DNA from: Tsukamurella paurometabola
GTDB lineage: Bacteria > Actinomycetota > Actinomycetes > Mycobacteriales > Mycobacteriaceae
Direction: 5' to 3'
Assembly: GCF_900631615.1 (NCBI RefSeq)
Contig: NZ_LR131273.1
Span: 3,318,850 to 3,382,849 of the forward strand
Length of the DNA stretch: 64,000 bases
Made by a program: the position numbers and the translations under genes. The notes below the pieces were generated by a model. That model was given only the letters and a program-made list of their open reading frames with translations. It was not told the origin of the DNA and did no database searches. Below, piece by piece: positions 11,135 to 21,184 of the stretch (within the stretch, counting starts at the first letter, position 1; each line of letters starts with the position of its first letter).

Positions 11135-11878
11135 ATGACTGAAACCGCGAACGCCCCTGTCGCAGCGCACCGCGTCCGCCGCGTGACCACCACCCGCGCC
11201 GGCGGTGCTTCCAAGGCCCCGTACGACACCTTCAACCTGGGCGATCACGTCGGCGACGATCCCGCCGCCGTCGCCGCCAATCGACTCCGCCTCGAGCGGG
11301 AGATCGGCGTCGAGCCGGGGCACGTGGTGTGGATGGAACAGATCCACAGCCGGAACGTCACCGTCGTCGACGGTCCGCGCGACGAACCCGTGGAGGCCAC
11401 CGATGCCCTCGTCACGGCGGTGCCGGGCCTGGCGCTCGCGGTGCTCACCGCGGACTGCGTCCCCATCCTCCTCTCGGACGACGAGGCGGGGGTGCTGGCG
11501 GCCGTGCACGCGGGCCGCGTGGGGGCGCGGATCGGCATCGTGCCCGCGGTGATCGACGCGATGCGGGACCTGGGGGCGCGTCCCGAGCGGATCGGCGCAT
11601 TCCTCGGCCCCGCCGCCAGCGGCGCCAAGTACGAGGTCCCGGCGTCGATGGCGGCCGACGTGGAGCAGCATCTGCCGGGCAGCCGGTGCCGCACGGAGAA
11701 GGGCACCGACGGGCTCGACCTGCGCGCGGGCATCCGCCGCCAGCTACAGGGCCTGGGCGTGGCGGCGGTCGCGGAGGATCCGCGGTGCACGATCAGCGAC
11801 CCCACGTTGTTCTCGCATCGACGGGGCGCGCCGACCGGACGATTGGCCTCGGTGATCTGGATCGACACGGGTGAATGA
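11135..11878 (+). CDS. pgeF: YfiH/PgeF family purine nucleoside phosphorylase-type protein (laccase domain)
   Basis: This protein belongs to the DUF152/YfiH family, annotated variously as multicopper polyphenol oxidase, purine nucleoside phosphorylase or peptidoglycan editing factor. It corresponds in position to M. tuberculosis Rv2149c. The family's metal-site residues are visible as the His of EQIHSRNV, the Cys of LTADCVPIL and the His of AAVHAGRVG. The usual HAGWRG is HAGRVG here. It has 247 residues. The start ATG lies six bases after a -10 box. The yggS gene that normally follows in relatives is absent. Confidence 0.88.
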   Translation: MTETANAPVAAHRVRRVTTTRAGGASKAPYDTFNLGDHVGDDPAAVAANRLRLEREIGVEPGHVVWMEQIHSRNVTVVDGPRDEPVEATDALVTAVPGLALAVLTADCVPILLSDDEAGVLAAVHAGRVGARIGIVPAVIDAMRDLGARPERIGAFLGPAASGAKYEVPASMAADVEQHLPGSRCRTEKGTDGLDLRAGIRRQLQGLGVAAVAEDPRCTISDPTLFSHRRGAPTGRLASVIWIDTGE

Positions 11879-11931
11879 CATCGATGGAATTCCTGCGCGT
11901 GTCGGAACCGCCATTCGCCCGCCTTCCCCAC

Positions 11932-11937
11932 TAATCT
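11932..11937 (+). promoter_or_regulatory. candidate sepF -10 box
   Basis: TAATCT matches TAnnnT and lies 63 bases before the sepF ATG, in a 122-base non-coding gap after pgeF. No good -35 was found. A strong ribosome site, GAGGAAGGG, lies just before the sepF ATG, consistent with a leadered mRNA. Confidence 0.4.
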
Positions 11938-12000
11938 CACTTCCATAACGACAGTCACAACCGTCACACCAGCCCATGCAGGCGCCGAGGAAGGGCAACG

Positions 12001-12675
12001 ATGAGCACTCTGCACAAGGTCAAGGCGTACTTCGGGATGGTTCCGCTGGATGCCTACGACGACGGATACGTCGACGAGGGCACCCCGCAGCCGCGCGGCC
12101 GCCGCAGCCTCGACGACGATTTCGACGACTACCGCGGTGAGCGCGGCTACGCGTACGACGGCCGCCGCGCGGACGAGTACGACGCGTACGAGCCCGCGTA
12201 CTCCGACGGTTACGACGCCCGTGGCGCCGTCTACGACGACCGCTACGACGCCGGCTACGACCGCGGCTACCGCGAGCCCACCCGGGCTCCGCTGCCGCGC
12301 CTGGAGCCGCTGCGGGACGTCTCGCGGTCCGTCGCCCCGTCCACCCGAGGTGCGCTGGCGATGGACACCCGCGCCGACGTGCTGAGCCAGGAGAACCCGA
12401 TGTCCCGCATCACCACGCTGCGTCCCACCTCCTACGAGGAGGCGCGCACGATCGGTGAGCGCTTCCGCGAGGGCATCCCGGTGATCATGGACCTCACGGC
12501 GATGGACAACGCCGACGCCAAGCGCCTGGTCGACTTCGCGGCCGGCCTGACCTTCGCGCTGCACGGTTCCTTCGACCGCATCACGACCAAGGTGTTCATG
12601 CTGGCCACCGCCGACGTGGACGTCACTGCCGAGGATCGGGCGCGCATCGCGGAGACCGGTTTCTACAACCGCTGA
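12001..12675 (+). CDS. sepF: cell division protein SepF
   Basis: SepF anchors FtsZ to the membrane and is the main FtsZ membrane tether in actinobacteria. The N-terminus [13 protein letters not shown] is the amphipathic membrane-targeting helix. A Tyr/Asp/Arg-rich low-complexity linker spans about residues 17-105. The globular SepF core begins near [22 protein letters not shown] and includes [23 protein letters not shown]. The 224 residues match mycobacterial SepF. It is followed by a yggT-type gene and wag31, the usual order. Confidence 0.95.
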   Translation: MSTLHKVKAYFGMVPLDAYDDGYVDEGTPQPRGRRSLDDDFDDYRGERGYAYDGRRADEYDAYEPAYSDGYDARGAVYDDRYDAGYDRGYREPTRAPLPRLEPLRDVSRSVAPSTRGALAMDTRADVLSQENPMSRITTLRPTSYEEARTIGERFREGIPVIMDLTAMDNADAKRLVDFAAGLTFALHGSFDRITTKVFMLATADVDVTAEDRARIAETGFYNR

Positions 12676-12698
12676 CGCTTTCGGGCAGACTGGTACCC

Positions 12699-12989
12699 GT
12701 GCAAGCGTTCTGGCTGATCGTCATCTACCTGCTGTCGACCTACTCCTTCCTGCTGCTGATCCGGCTCGTCATCGAGGTGGTGAAGTCCTTCGCGAGGGAG
12801 TGGTACCCGTCGGGGTTCCTCGCGGTCCTGCTGGAGGCGCTGTTCACCGTCACGGATCCGCCGCTCAAGCTGCTCCGCAAGCTGATCCCGCCCGTGACGT
12901 TGGGGCCGGTCCGCCTGGATCTGTCCTACATCGTCCTGTTCCTGCTGCTCTGGGTCGCACGTGAGCTGATCTACGCTTTCGCCTTCTGA
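12699..12989 (+). CDS. YggT family membrane protein
   Basis: This is a 96-residue integral membrane protein with two hydrophobic segments, one at the N-terminus (FWLIVIYLLSTYSFLLLIRL) and one near the C-terminus (LDLSYIVLFLLLWVARELI). YggT proteins sit between sepF and divIVA in most Gram-positive bacteria, and here the position is the same as Rv2146c. The biochemical role is not established. The start is GTG. A CAGACT hexamer (12686-12691) seven bases before it could be a leaderless -10, although transcription from sepF is equally likely. Confidence 0.88.
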   Translation: MQAFWLIVIYLLSTYSFLLLIRLVIEVVKSFAREWYPSGFLAVLLEALFTVTDPPLKLLRKLIPPVTLGPVRLDLSYIVLFLLLWVARELIYAFAF

Positions 12990-13092
12990 CCCGGTCAACG
13001 GGGTGATCGCGCGCGTGATTTCGGACATTTCATCGCGTGATTGTTGGGTGATGAGGAACAAACGGGTCTGGTGTGACAGGATGTGCACTAGT

Positions 13093-13098
13093 TACAGT
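13093..13098 (+). promoter_or_regulatory. candidate wag31 -10 box
   Basis: TACAGT lies in the 164-base gap between the yggT-type gene and wag31, a region AT-richer than its surroundings. Transcription from it would give a leader of about 50 bases ending in the strong ribosome site GAGGGGAAA at 13139-13147. The upstream GTGTGACA is a weak -35 candidate with short spacing. Confidence 0.4.
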
Positions 13099-13153
13099 GT
13101 TGGTCCGAGTGACGTGAGATCTGTCGAGCAGCCGAATTGAGGGGAAACGACCT

Positions 13154-13969
13154 ATGAAGCTGACACCCGCCGACGTGAGGAACGTGGCGTTCAGCAAGCC
13201 GCCGATCGGAAAGCGCGGCTACAACGAGGATGAGGTGGATCAGTTCCTCGATCTGGTCGAGACCGAGCTCGCTCGGCTGATCGACGAGAACAACGATCTG
13301 CAGCAGCGCAACGCCGAGCTCGAGCGTGAGCTGGCCGAGGCCCGCGCCGGTGGTGGCGAGCAGCCGTCCGCCGACAGCACCGTCGCCTTCGCGTCGCCCA
13401 CGCCCAACGCGCCCGCCGTGGCCGCGCAGGCCGCCGCGCCCGCCGCCAGCGACGAGGACGCCCACGTGCGCGCCGCCAAGGTGCTCGGCCTGGCCCAGGA
13501 GACGGCCGACCGCCTCACCAACAACTCGCGCGCCGAGGCCGAGAAGCTCGTCTCGGACGCGCGCGCCCAGTCGGAGGCCATGGTCACCGACGCCCGGCAG
13601 AAGGCCGAGGCCATGGTCGCCGATGCCCGCCAGCGCTCCGACGCGCTGCTCGCCGACGCGCAGACGCGCTCGGAGAACCAGCTGCGCCAGGCCCAGGAGC
13701 GTTCCGACGCCCTGCAGGCCGAGGCCGAGTCGAAGCACACCGAGATCATGACCACCATCAACCAGCAGCGCACGGTGCTGGAGGGTCGGATCGAGCAGCT
13801 CAAGACCTACGAGCGCGAGTACCGCACCCGCCTCAAGACCTACCTCGAGGGGCAGCTCGAGGAGCTGCAGTCGCTGCGCAGCGCAGCCCCGGTCGATCAC
13901 GGCCAGGGTCGCGGTGGCGACTTCAACGACCCCGGCAACGCCGCCGGCGGCAACCAGCAGTACAAGTAG
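13154..13969 (+). CDS. wag31: polar growth organiser Wag31 (DivIVA)
   Basis: This cytoplasmic coiled-coil scaffold marks cell poles and directs polar peptidoglycan synthesis in mycolic-acid bacteria. The DivIVA N-domain ([29 protein letters not shown], quoted only by its ends LTPADV and DEVDQF) is at residues 3-35. A first coiled coil follows to about 58, then an Ala/Pro linker. A long repeated coiled coil at about 110-240 carries recurring SDARxxxEAMV units. The 271 residues fit the family. In mycobacteria Thr73, a PknA/B target, sits in the linker. The linker here has [10 protein letters not shown] at an equivalent place, but I did not align it. Confidence 0.95.
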   Translation: MKLTPADVRNVAFSKPPIGKRGYNEDEVDQFLDLVETELARLIDENNDLQQRNAELERELAEARAGGGEQPSADSTVAFASPTPNAPAVAAQAAAPAASDEDAHVRAAKVLGLAQETADRLTNNSRAEAEKLVSDARAQSEAMVTDARQKAEAMVADARQRSDALLADAQTRSENQLRQAQERSDALQAEAESKHTEIMTTINQQRTVLEGRIEQLKTYEREYRTRLKTYLEGQLEELQSLRSAAPVDHGQGRGGDFNDPGNAAGGNQQYK

Positions 13970-14005
13970 CCGCTGGTACCGAGCCGGTACTAGGGCGGAG
14001 TTCTC

Positions 14006-14605
14006 ATGCTGCTAGCCGCACTGGGGGCGACGATCATCGGGTTCATCCTGCTGATCGTCGCCCTGGTCACGGCCAACCTCTGGCTCGCGATCGCCTGCGT
14101 GGTGGTGTCGGTGGTGGGGGTGGGCCTGTTGCTCGGCGACGTCCTCACCTACCGTCGCGCCGAGCGCGACAAGGCCGACCCGGCCGCGTCCTGGAGCCCC
14201 GGTGATCGTGACGCCGACGAGGACGACGACCCGGCACCGTCGGACCGGCCCGCGCCCGCCGCGGAGACGGACGAGGGAGCCGACGCCGAACCCGAGGACG
14301 GGAGCGATCCCGTCGACGACGCGACGCGCGAGGCGAGCACCGTCGGGCACGAGGAATTCGGTCACCACGACGACGAGGCGAACCCGACCACGCAGTTCGC
14401 GGTGGGCCCCCTCGGCGGGCCGACGGGGTGGGAACACGAATCGCCGGCGGACACCGACGACGAGGCCACTCGCGGGCTGTTCGCGCCCGGGAAGTACGAC
14501 CCGGACATGACCGACCAGATCCCGCAGATCCGGATCGATCAGGCCTGGGGCACGGAGTGGACTCCGCCCCAGGAGCCGGACGAGGAACATCCCGACAAGA
14601 AATGA
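14006..14605 (+). CDS. small membrane protein with acidic C-terminal tail
   Basis: This 199-residue protein has two adjacent hydrophobic segments (about residues 2-21 and 25-46) and then a long, highly acidic Asp/Glu/Pro-rich tail. The tail ends in short ordered motifs, including TRGLFAPGKYDPDMTDQIPQ. It lies right after wag31, like Rv2144c of M. tuberculosis, which also encodes a small transmembrane protein. Function is unknown. The location next to the polar growth scaffold suggests an envelope or division role, but that is inference. The ATG at 14006 has a GGGCGGAG-like sequence upstream. Confidence 0.75.
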   Translation: MLLAALGATIIGFILLIVALVTANLWLAIACVVVSVVGVGLLLGDVLTYRRAERDKADPAASWSPGDRDADEDDDPAPSDRPAPAAETDEGADAEPEDGSDPVDDATREASTVGHEEFGHHDDEANPTTQFAVGPLGGPTGWEHESPADTDDEATRGLFAPGKYDPDMTDQIPQIRIDQAWGTEWTPPQEPDEEHPDKK

Positions 14606-14644
14606 TGTTGCACGATTCGCTATCCTTGGCGGTAGCACTGCGTT

Positions 14645-14840
14645 GATCCGGCCATCACCGGGGAGCATCCGGAAGAACGGGCGGATTCCGCCTCAGTAGA
14701 ACCGGACGGTGGGGCCCGTCACAGCCCGATTCACGAGCGGCGCCGCCCATCCGGGAGACGCAAGCGGGGTGGTACCGCGGTACCCGGCCGAGGGCCGGGA
14801 ATCGTCCCCGTGCTGGTAGTTGACGGCACGAGGAGACACC
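14645..14840 (+). promoter_or_regulatory. translational T-box riboswitch controlling ileS
   Basis: This is the actinobacterial ileS T-box. An ultrashort stem I (CCGG at 14648-14651 with CCGG at 14658-14661) presents the Ile specifier codon ATC at 14654-14656. The conserved T-box core TGGTACCGCG is at 14770-14779 and would pair with the tRNA acceptor end. A perfect hairpin (14783-14789 with 14793-14799, GAG loop) follows. TCCCCGTGC at 14805-14813 can pair with GCACGAGGA at 14826-14834 with one mismatch. That covers the Shine-Dalgarno AGGAG at 14831-14835. With no terminator, control should be by translation, opened by uncharged tRNA-Ile. Confidence 0.92.
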
Positions 14841-17800
14841 GTGAGCGAGAAGCGCCCCTATCCGCTGGTCGACATGACCCGCGACGACGAAGGCCCTGCC
14901 CGGACGGGCACCCCGTCGTTCCCCGATCTCGAGGAGCGCGTGCTCGCCTACTGGGCCGAGAACGACACCTTCCGGCGGACGATCGCGAACCGGGCCGATG
15001 CGGAGGAGTTCGTCTTCTACGACGGTCCGCCGTTCGCCAACGGCCTGCCGCACTACGGCCACCTGCTGACCGGCTACGTCAAGGACCTGGTGCCGCGCTA
15101 CCAGACGATGCGGGGCAAGAAGGTCGACCGGCGGTTCGGCTGGGACACCCACGGCCTGCCCGCCGAGCTCGAGGCCGAGCGTCAGCTGGGGATCAAGGAC
15201 AAGTCCGAGATCGAGACCATGGGCGTGGAGAAGTTCAACGACTACTGCCGCACGTCGGTCCTGCGGTACACCGAGGAGTGGCGCGACTACGTCACCCGTC
15301 AGGCCCGCTGGGTGGACTTCGACAACGACTACAAGACGCTCGACCTGGACTTCATGGAGTCGGTCATGTGGGCGTTCAAGACCCTGCACGAGAAGGGCCT
15401 GATCTACCAGGGCTACCGCGTGCTGCCGTACTCCTGGTACGAGCAGACGCCGCTGTCGAACCAGGAGAGCAAGCTCGACGACGCCTACAAGATGCGGCAG
15501 GACCCGGCGGTCACCGTCGGCATGCCGTTGACGACGAAGGGCACCGCGCTCGAGGCCCTCGACGGTGTCGAGGCGCTGATCTGGACGACCACGCCGTGGA
15601 CCCTGCCGTCGAACCTCGCGATCGCCGTGCACCCCGACCTGGACTACGTGCACGTCACGGGCAAGGACGGGAAGGACTACCTGCTCGCCGAGGCGCGGCT
15701 GGGTCACTACGCCCGCGAGCTGGGCGAGTCGCCGGAGGTGAAGGGGAGCTACAAGGGGCGCGAGTTGGAGTTCGCCGCCTACGAGCCGCCCTTCGACTTC
15801 TTCGCCGGGCACCCCAAGTCGCACGTGACGCTGCTCGCCGATTACGTGACCACCGACTCCGGTACCGGCGTGGTGCATCTCGCGCCGGCCTTCGGTGAGG
15901 AGGACATGGAGCTGGCCTCCGGCAAGTACGGCATCGAGGTCGTCCAGCCGCTCGATCCGGGTGGCAGGTTCACCTCGGCGGTGCCGCCGTACGAGGGGCT
16001 GCAGGTCTTCGACGCGAACCCCGTCATCGCCAAGGATCTCAAGGCGAAGGGCCGGTTGCTGCGGCACGAGACGATCGAACACAGCTACCCGCACTCGTGG
16101 CGCTCGGGCCAGCCGCTGATCTACATGGCCGTGCCGTCGTGGTTCGTGGAGGTCACCAAGATCATCCCGCGCATGCTGGAGTTGAACCAGGACATCACCT
16201 GGAATCCGGCGCACATCCGCGACGGCCAGTTCGGCAAGTGGGTCGAGGGCGCGCGCGATTGGAACATCAGCCGCAACCGGTACTGGGGCGCGCCGATCCC
16301 GGTGTGGGTCTCGGACGATCCCGCGTACCCCCGCGTCGACGTCTACGGCTCGCTCGACGAGCTGGAGCGCGATTTCGGCGTGCGCCCGACGAACCTGCAC
16401 CGCCCGTACATCGACGAGCTAACCCGGCCGAACCCCGACGATCCGCGGTCGCCGGAGGACGGGCAGTCGACCATGCGGCGCGTGCCCGAGGTGCTGGACT
16501 GCTGGTTCGAATCGGGCTCCATGCCCTTCGCGCAGGTCCACTACCCGTTCGAGAACCGGGATTGGTTCGAGACGCACTTCCCGGGCGATTTCATCGTCGA
16601 GTACAACGGGCAGACCAAGGGCTGGTTCTACAACCTGCACGTGCTGGCGACGGCCCTGTTCGACAGCGCCGCGTTCCGCACGGTCGCGGCGCACGGCATC
16701 GTGCTCGGCCACGACGGGCTGAAGATGTCCAAGTCCAAGCGGAACTACCCGGACGTCAACGAGGTCTTCAACCGCGACGGCTCCGACGCGATGCGGTGGT
16801 TCCTCATGGCCTCGCCGATCCTGCGCGGCGGCAACCTCGTGGTCACCGAGCAGGGCATCCGCGACGGCGTGCGGCAGACCCTGCTGCCGCTGTGGAACGC
16901 CTACTCCTTCCTGCAGTTGTACGCGGAGAAGCCGGCGACGTGGCGCACCGATTCGCAGGACGTGCTGGACCGGTACATCCTCGCGAAGCTGGCGCAGACC
17001 CGCGACGCCATGACCGAGGCGCTCGACACCTGCAACATCGCCGACGCCTGCGAGGAGCTGCGGCTCTTCGTCGACGCACTGACCAACTGGTACGTGCGTC
17101 GCTCGCGCGCGCGGTTCTGGGACGGCTCCGACGAGGGCGCGTTCGACACGCTGTACACGGTGCTGGAGACCACGTGCCGGCTCGCGGCGCCGCTGCTTCC
17201 AATGGCCACCGAGGCCATGTGGCGCGGCCTCACGGGCGGCGAGTCGGTGCACCTGACCGACTGGCCCTCCGCGTCCGACCTGCCCGCCGACCCCGAGCTG
17301 GTCGCGGCCATGGACGAGGTGCGCGACGTCTGCTCCGTGGCCTCCTCGGTGCGCAAGGCGAACAAGCTGCGGGTGCGGCTGCCGCTGCACACGCTGACGG
17401 TCGCCGGCCCCGGCGCGGAGAAGCTCGCGCCCTTCGCGTCGATCATCGCCGACGAGGTGAACGTCCGCGACGTGCAGGTCTCGCCCGACGCCGACGCCTA
17501 CGGCCGGGTCGAGATCGCGGTCAACGCCCGCGCCGCGGGCCCGCGCCTGGGCAAGGACGTGCAGACCGTGATCAAGGCGGTCAAGTCCGGTGACTACACC
17601 GTCGCCGACGGGGTGGTGACCGCCGCGGGCATCGCGCTGCAGGACGGCGAGTACACCCGGAGGCTGGTCGCCGCCGCGCCCGACTCCACCGCGGAGCTTC
17701 CCGACGGTGCCGGTCTCGTGGTGCTCGACCTCTCGGTCGACGCCGAGCTCGAGGCCGAGGGCTGGGCGAAGGACCGCATCCGCGAGCTGCAGGAGGCGCG

Positions 17801-18002
17801 CCGCGCGGCGGGGCTCGACGTGAGCGATCGGATCTCCTTGGTGCTCGACGTTCCCGCGGAGCACGCCGCCGCGGCGCGCACCCACCAGGAGCTCATCGCG
17901 GGCGAGGTGCTCGCCACGTCGCTGGAGTTCGCCTCGCTCGAGGGAGACGTGGACGCCGTGGACCTGGGCGACGGCGTCCGGGCCCGCCTCACTCGCGCCT
18001 GA
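14841..18002 (+). CDS. ileS: isoleucyl-tRNA synthetase (eukaryote-like type)
   Basis: This enzyme charges tRNA-Ile. The class I HIGH motif is HYGH at residues 71-74 within [13 protein letters not shown], and KMSKS is at 628-632. The editing domain is inserted between them, and an anticodon-binding domain follows from about 690. At 1053 residues, with these flanking sequences, it resembles the long eukaryote-like IleRS of mycobacteria, a type associated with low mupirocin sensitivity. I chose the GTG at 14841 because AGGAG lies six bases upstream and is the site sequestered by the T-box. A TTG at 14820 would lie inside the riboswitch. Confidence 0.96.
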   Translation: MSEKRPYPLVDMTRDDEGPARTGTPSFPDLEERVLAYWAENDTFRRTIANRADAEEFVFYDGPPFANGLPHYGHLLTGYVKDLVPRYQTMRGKKVDRRFGWDTHGLPAELEAERQLGIKDKSEIETMGVEKFNDYCRTSVLRYTEEWRDYVTRQARWVDFDNDYKTLDLDFMESVMWAFKTLHEKGLIYQGYRVLPYSWYEQTPLSNQESKLDDAYKMRQDPAVTVGMPLTTKGTALEALDGVEALIWTTTPWTLPSNLAIAVHPDLDYVHVTGKDGKDYLLAEARLGHYARELGESPEVKGSYKGRELEFAAYEPPFDFFAGHPKSHVTLLADYVTTDSGTGVVHLAPAFGEEDMELASGKYGIEVVQPLDPGGRFTSAVPPYEGLQVFDANPVIAKDLKAKGRLLRHETIEHSYPHSWRSGQPLIYMAVPSWFVEVTKIIPRMLELNQDITWNPAHIRDGQFGKWVEGARDWNISRNRYWGAPIPVWVSDDPAYPRVDVYGSLDELERDFGVRPTNLHRPYIDELTRPNPDDPRSPEDGQSTMRRVPEVLDCWFESGSMPFAQVHYPFENRDWFETHFPGDFIVEYNGQTKGWFYNLHVLATALFDSAAFRTVAAHGIVLGHDGLKMSKSKRNYPDVNEVFNRDGSDAMRWFLMASPILRGGNLVVTEQGIRDGVRQTLLPLWNAYSFLQLYAEKPATWRTDSQDVLDRYILAKLAQTRDAMTEALDTCNIADACEELRLFVDALTNWYVRRSRARFWDGSDEGAFDTLYTVLETTCRLAAPLLPMATEAMWRGLTGGESVHLTDWPSASDLPADPELVAAMDEVRDVCSVASSVRKANKLRVRLPLHTLTVAGPGAEKLAPFASIIADEVNVRDVQVSPDADAYGRVEIAVNARAAGPRLGKDVQTVIKAVKSGDYTVADGVVTAAGIALQDGEYTRRLVAAAPDSTAELPDGAGLVVLDLSVDAELEAEGWAKDRIRELQEARRAAGLDVSDRISLVLDVPAEHAAAARTHQELIAGEVLATSLEFASLEGDVDAVDLGDGVRARLTRA

Positions 18003-18015
18003 GCGACGTCGCGCC

Positions 18016-19422
18016 GTGCCGGGGCAGGGTGAGGCTGAGCGGAGCGCCCGCTGGGTGCTCCACTTCGACATGGACGCCTTCTTCGCGTCCTGCGAGCAGC
18101 TGACCCGGCCCACCCTGCGCGGCCGCCCCGTGCTGGTGGGCGGGCTCGGCGGCCGCGGCGTGGTGGCCGGCTGCTCGTACGAGGCGCGCGTCTTCGGCGC
18201 GCGCTCCGCCATGCCGATGCACCAGGCGCGCCGGCTCGTCGGCGCCGCCGCAGTGGTGCTGCCGCCGCGCGGCGCGCTGTACGGGACCGTGAGCCGCCGG
18301 GTCTTCGCGACCGTTCGCGAGCTCATCCCCGTTGTCGAGACCCTGTCGTTCGACGAGGCCTTCGGCGAGCCGGTCGAGCTCGCCGGGGCGTCCACCGCCG
18401 AGGTGACGGCCTTCGCCGAGGAGCTGCGCCGCCGCATCCGCGAGGAGACGGGGCTCGTCGCCTCGGTCGGCGCGGGGGCGGGGAAACAGGCCGCCAAGAT
18501 CGCCTCGGGCCTCGCGAAGCCCGACGGGGTGTCCGTCATCCCGCCCGCCGCGCAGGAGTCGATGCTGTACCCGCTGCCGGTGCGCAAGCTCTGGGGCATC
18601 GGCCCGGTGGCGGGGGAGCGGCTCTCCCGCTTGGGGATCGACACCATCGGGCAGTTCGCGGCGATGAGCGAGGTCGAGGTGGTCTCGGTGCTCGGCGTGA
18701 CGTTGGGGCCGGCGCTGCACCGGCTGGCGCGCGGTGAGGACGATCGGCCGGTGGCGGTGAACGGCGAGGCGAAGTCGATCAGCGCGGAACACACGCTCGA
18801 GACCGACGTGACCACGATGAACGCGCTGCGGCGGGAGATCGACCGCAGCGCCGAGCACGCGCTGCGGCGGCTGCGCCGGGACGGGCGCGGGGCGCGGACC
18901 GTCGTGCTCAAGCTCAAGCGGTCCGACATGTCCCTGCTGACGCGGTCCGCCACGCTGCCGTCGGCGACCACCGACGCGGCCGTGCTCACCGCGACCGCCC
19001 AGCGCCTCGCGCTCGACCCGATGGAGATCGGTGGCCTGCGGCTCGTCGGGGTCGGCTTCTCCGGGCTCAGCAGCGTGGAGCAGTTCGCGCTGTTCGGCGA
19101 CGAGAGCGACGGGAGCGACGAGGCTTCCGGGGAAGCGGACGAGGTCGCAGACGACGACGGCGGTGTGGACGCGGCCGAGGTCCAGGTACCTGTCGTGGGG
19201 TGGCGACCCGGCATGGACGTGCGCCACCCCGAGTTCGGCCACGGCTGGGTGCAGGGCGCCGGGCACGGGGTGCTCAGCGTGCGCTTCGAGACGCGCACCT
19301 CCGGCGCCGGCCGGATGCGCAGCTTCAAGGCCGACGACCCAGACCTGCGCGAGGCCGACCCCCTCGACTCCCTCGACTGGCCCGCCGAACACCTGCGCAT
19401 CGACGAGGACGACGAGGGCTAA
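18016..19422 (+). CDS. dinB: DNA polymerase IV (DinB family Y polymerase)
   Basis: This is a Y-family translesion polymerase. The catalytic start [13 protein letters not shown] and the second catalytic motif [12 protein letters not shown] are present. [21 protein letters not shown] is the helix-hairpin-helix, and the little-finger domain follows. The protein has 468 residues. Its C-terminal extension (about 395-468) includes the domain [18 protein letters not shown], seen in many actinobacterial DinB proteins. M. tuberculosis has dinX at the same place after ileS. The start is GTG, 13 bases after the ileS stop. The gene converges on the HNH gene. Confidence 0.92.
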   Translation: MPGQGEAERSARWVLHFDMDAFFASCEQLTRPTLRGRPVLVGGLGGRGVVAGCSYEARVFGARSAMPMHQARRLVGAAAVVLPPRGALYGTVSRRVFATVRELIPVVETLSFDEAFGEPVELAGASTAEVTAFAEELRRRIREETGLVASVGAGAGKQAAKIASGLAKPDGVSVIPPAAQESMLYPLPVRKLWGIGPVAGERLSRLGIDTIGQFAAMSEVEVVSVLGVTLGPALHRLARGEDDRPVAVNGEAKSISAEHTLETDVTTMNALRREIDRSAEHALRRLRRDGRGARTVVLKLKRSDMSLLTRSATLPSATTDAAVLTATAQRLALDPMEIGGLRLVGVGFSGLSSVEQFALFGDESDGSDEASGEADEVADDDGGVDAAEVQVPVVGWRPGMDVRHPEFGHGWVQGAGHGVLSVRFETRTSGAGRMRSFKADDPDLREADPLDSLDWPAEHLRIDEDDEG

Positions 19423-19425
19423 TTC

Positions 19426-19480
19426 CCGCCGCACCGTCCGGCGGCGCGCGGTCGCGCTGGACGCGGGTGGTGTCCGCGTC
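19426..19480. terminator. possible bidirectional terminator between dinB and the HNH gene
   Basis: Two GC-rich hairpins lie between the convergent genes. One has CCGCCG (19426-19431) with CGGCGG (19439-19444). The other has GACGCGG (19460-19466) with CCGCGTC (19474-19480), reaching the HNH stop codon. Neither has a T run, so the call rests on position and stem quality only. Confidence 0.45.
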
Positions 19481-21095
19481 ACGCAGCGGTGCGCAGGTCG
19501 GCGGGCATCTGGCAGTTCCACGGCTCGTCGGCGTCGTGTTCGGCAAGGAGGGCTTCGAGGATCGGCGGGCCGTGCGGACCGTCGAGGATCTCGCCGATGT
19601 CGTCGTGGATGGAACCGACGCACTCCCGGTAACGCACCCGCAGTTCCTCGGCGCGCCAGAGGTTCCGGAGCTCCGCGATGCGGGCGTTCCAGCGTTCGAG
19701 GGCGTGGCGATAGAGCTCTTCGGTGTGGTGCTTGTGGTTCACCCGGTGCTCGTGGGTCGGGTCGGCCGTGCGGCGCCAGCCGGTGCGGCCGGCGTACTCG
19801 CCCTGAGGGACCGTGATCGTCTCCCAGCCCCGAGGGAAGTCACCGGTCGCGGGCGCCACCTTCCCGTGGTGGGCGTCGCAGGCGAGAGTGAGACAGGTGA
19901 TGTCGGTGGCTCCGCCGTCGGCCCACTCGGTGATGTGGTGCACCTGGCAGCGGGTGGCGGGCGCGTCGCACCCGGGTGCGGTGCAGCCCTTCTCGGAGCC
20001 GTACAGCGCGATCCGCTGATCCGCGGAGGCGAGGCGCTTCTCGCGCCCGAGGAACAGCGGCCGCGACGCGAGGTCGAGGACCAGGACGTACTTCGGATTG
20101 GTGCCCATCATGCGCAGCGCGTCGGCGACCGGGAGCCTGCCGCCGGTGGCGGTGGTGGCGATGCCGGTCTCCGTCTCGAGCTGGTCGATGCCGAGCGTGA
20201 TGATCGGGACGCACGGCAGGCCGCGGTGCTGCCCGAGCCCGCCAGACGCGACGGCGAGCCCCAGTGCGGTCACGAGCGCGTCATGGTTGCGCTGCGCCGC
20301 CGTCCGCTGATCATGCTTCGCCGCCGCCTTCACCGCGTCCTGATCGGTGAGATCCACGGGATCGTCCGCGTCCGCGGGATTGTTCACTCCGGGCCGCGCG
20401 AGCTTCTCCAGGATCGTGTCCAGCAACGCGCGCCCCTCGGGGGACAGGTCGCCGTCGAACGGCGTCATCAGGTCGCCGTCCTGCGTACCCACGTGGAGGC
20501 CGCGGGCGCGCTCGATCACATCGGAATCGGGCTCCGCCCCATCGGGGTCGAGGTGCGCGAGAGCGCGGGCCCCGATGACGGAGAGGTCCTCGGGCGTGAC
20601 GTCCGCAGCGGCGGTGACGAGAACATCCTCGAGGATCGCGGCCTGGTCGGGCCGGATCGTCCTGCGGCACTTCGCGAAGACGTGATCGATCGCGAGGGCG
20701 TGCCGATCGGAGATCGTTCCGTCGCGCTGTGCCTTGGCGACGAGCGCATACCGTGGCTCGGGGCACACGCCGTGCCCGTGCTGGGGAGCGCGGTCCCGCG
20801 CGCCGTGGATCCGATCCCGCGCTTCGCCTCCCGCGAGGCGGAGCCGCTGCACCAGCAGCTCCTTCATCCCGGTGTAGCCCAGCTGCCCCGGCAGACCTTG
20901 CTCCACCGCGACCTGGGTGAGGCGATGTTGGCTGTACGGCACCTTCCGGAAGGCCGCCTCCAGGCGCTCCAGTGCGGAGAGGACGTCTTCGGAGTCCAGC
21001 ATCACGGGATCGACGTGCGCGAGTTGCTCCGCTGCGTGTTCGAATGATGTGAGCGCGTCGAGATACTCCACTGCTATACAGGTAGAAGTATTCAT
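19479..21095 (-). CDS. DUF222/13E12-type HNH endonuclease domain protein
   Basis: This is a 538-residue protein of the actinobacterial DUF222 plus HNH family (the REP13E12 type of M. tuberculosis). The helical DUF222 part fills about residues 1-350. The C-terminal HNH motif includes CTAPGCDAPATRCQVHHITE and, after a Gly/Ala spacer, CLTLACDAHHGKV, with paired Cys residues for zinc and the catalytic His pair. Such genes occur in many copies in this order and are often linked to mobile DNA, but no repeats or integrase are visible here. The ATG at 21095 is preceded by GAGGGGG. Confidence 0.9.
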   Translation of the reverse strand: MNTSTCIAVEYLDALTSFEHAAEQLAHVDPVMLDSEDVLSALERLEAAFRKVPYSQHRLTQVAVEQGLPGQLGYTGMKELLVQRLRLAGGEARDRIHGARDRAPQHGHGVCPEPRYALVAKAQRDGTISDRHALAIDHVFAKCRRTIRPDQAAILEDVLVTAAADVTPEDLSVIGARALAHLDPDGAEPDSDVIERARGLHVGTQDGDLMTPFDGDLSPEGRALLDTILEKLARPGVNNPADADDPVDLTDQDAVKAAAKHDQRTAAQRNHDALVTALGLAVASGGLGQHRGLPCVPIITLGIDQLETETGIATTATGGRLPVADALRMMGTNPKYVLVLDLASRPLFLGREKRLASADQRIALYGSEKGCTAPGCDAPATRCQVHHITEWADGGATDITCLTLACDAHHGKVAPATGDFPRGWETITVPQGEYAGRTGWRRTADPTHEHRVNHKHHTEELYRHALERWNARIAELRNLWRAEELRVRYRECVGSIHDDIGEILDGPHGPPILEALLAEHDADEPWNCQMPADLRTAA

Positions 21096-21116
21096 TGCGC
21101 CCCCTCGACTACCTCG

Positions 21117-21146
21117 ATTCTACCGCGGCGTTCGATGACATTGCAA
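21117..21146 (-). promoter_or_regulatory. promoter of the HNH gene
   Basis: On the minus strand, TTGCAA (21141-21146) and TAGAAT (21117-21122) are separated by 18 bases. They lie in an AT-rich patch that contrasts with the surrounding sequence. Transcription would begin about 10 bases before the ribosome site of the HNH gene. Confidence 0.6.
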
Positions 21147-21184
21147 CATTAATCGATAGAAAGTTCGAGGAACTGTCGCGGTCG

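Noticed and set aside
12050-12300. Tyr/Asp-rich repeats in sepF as a DNA repeat array or CRISPR-like sequence
   Set aside because: The repetition reflects a low-complexity protein linker. There are no constant repeats with unique spacers.
14771-14784. Palindrome GGTACCGCGGTACC as a repressor operator
   Set aside because: It overlaps the conserved T-box core and lies inside the leader RNA, so an RNA role explains it better.
19479-21180. HNH gene as part of a mobile element or phage
   Set aside because: No flanking repeats, integrase, transposase or attachment site were found, and DUF222/HNH genes are common stand-alone genes in this order.
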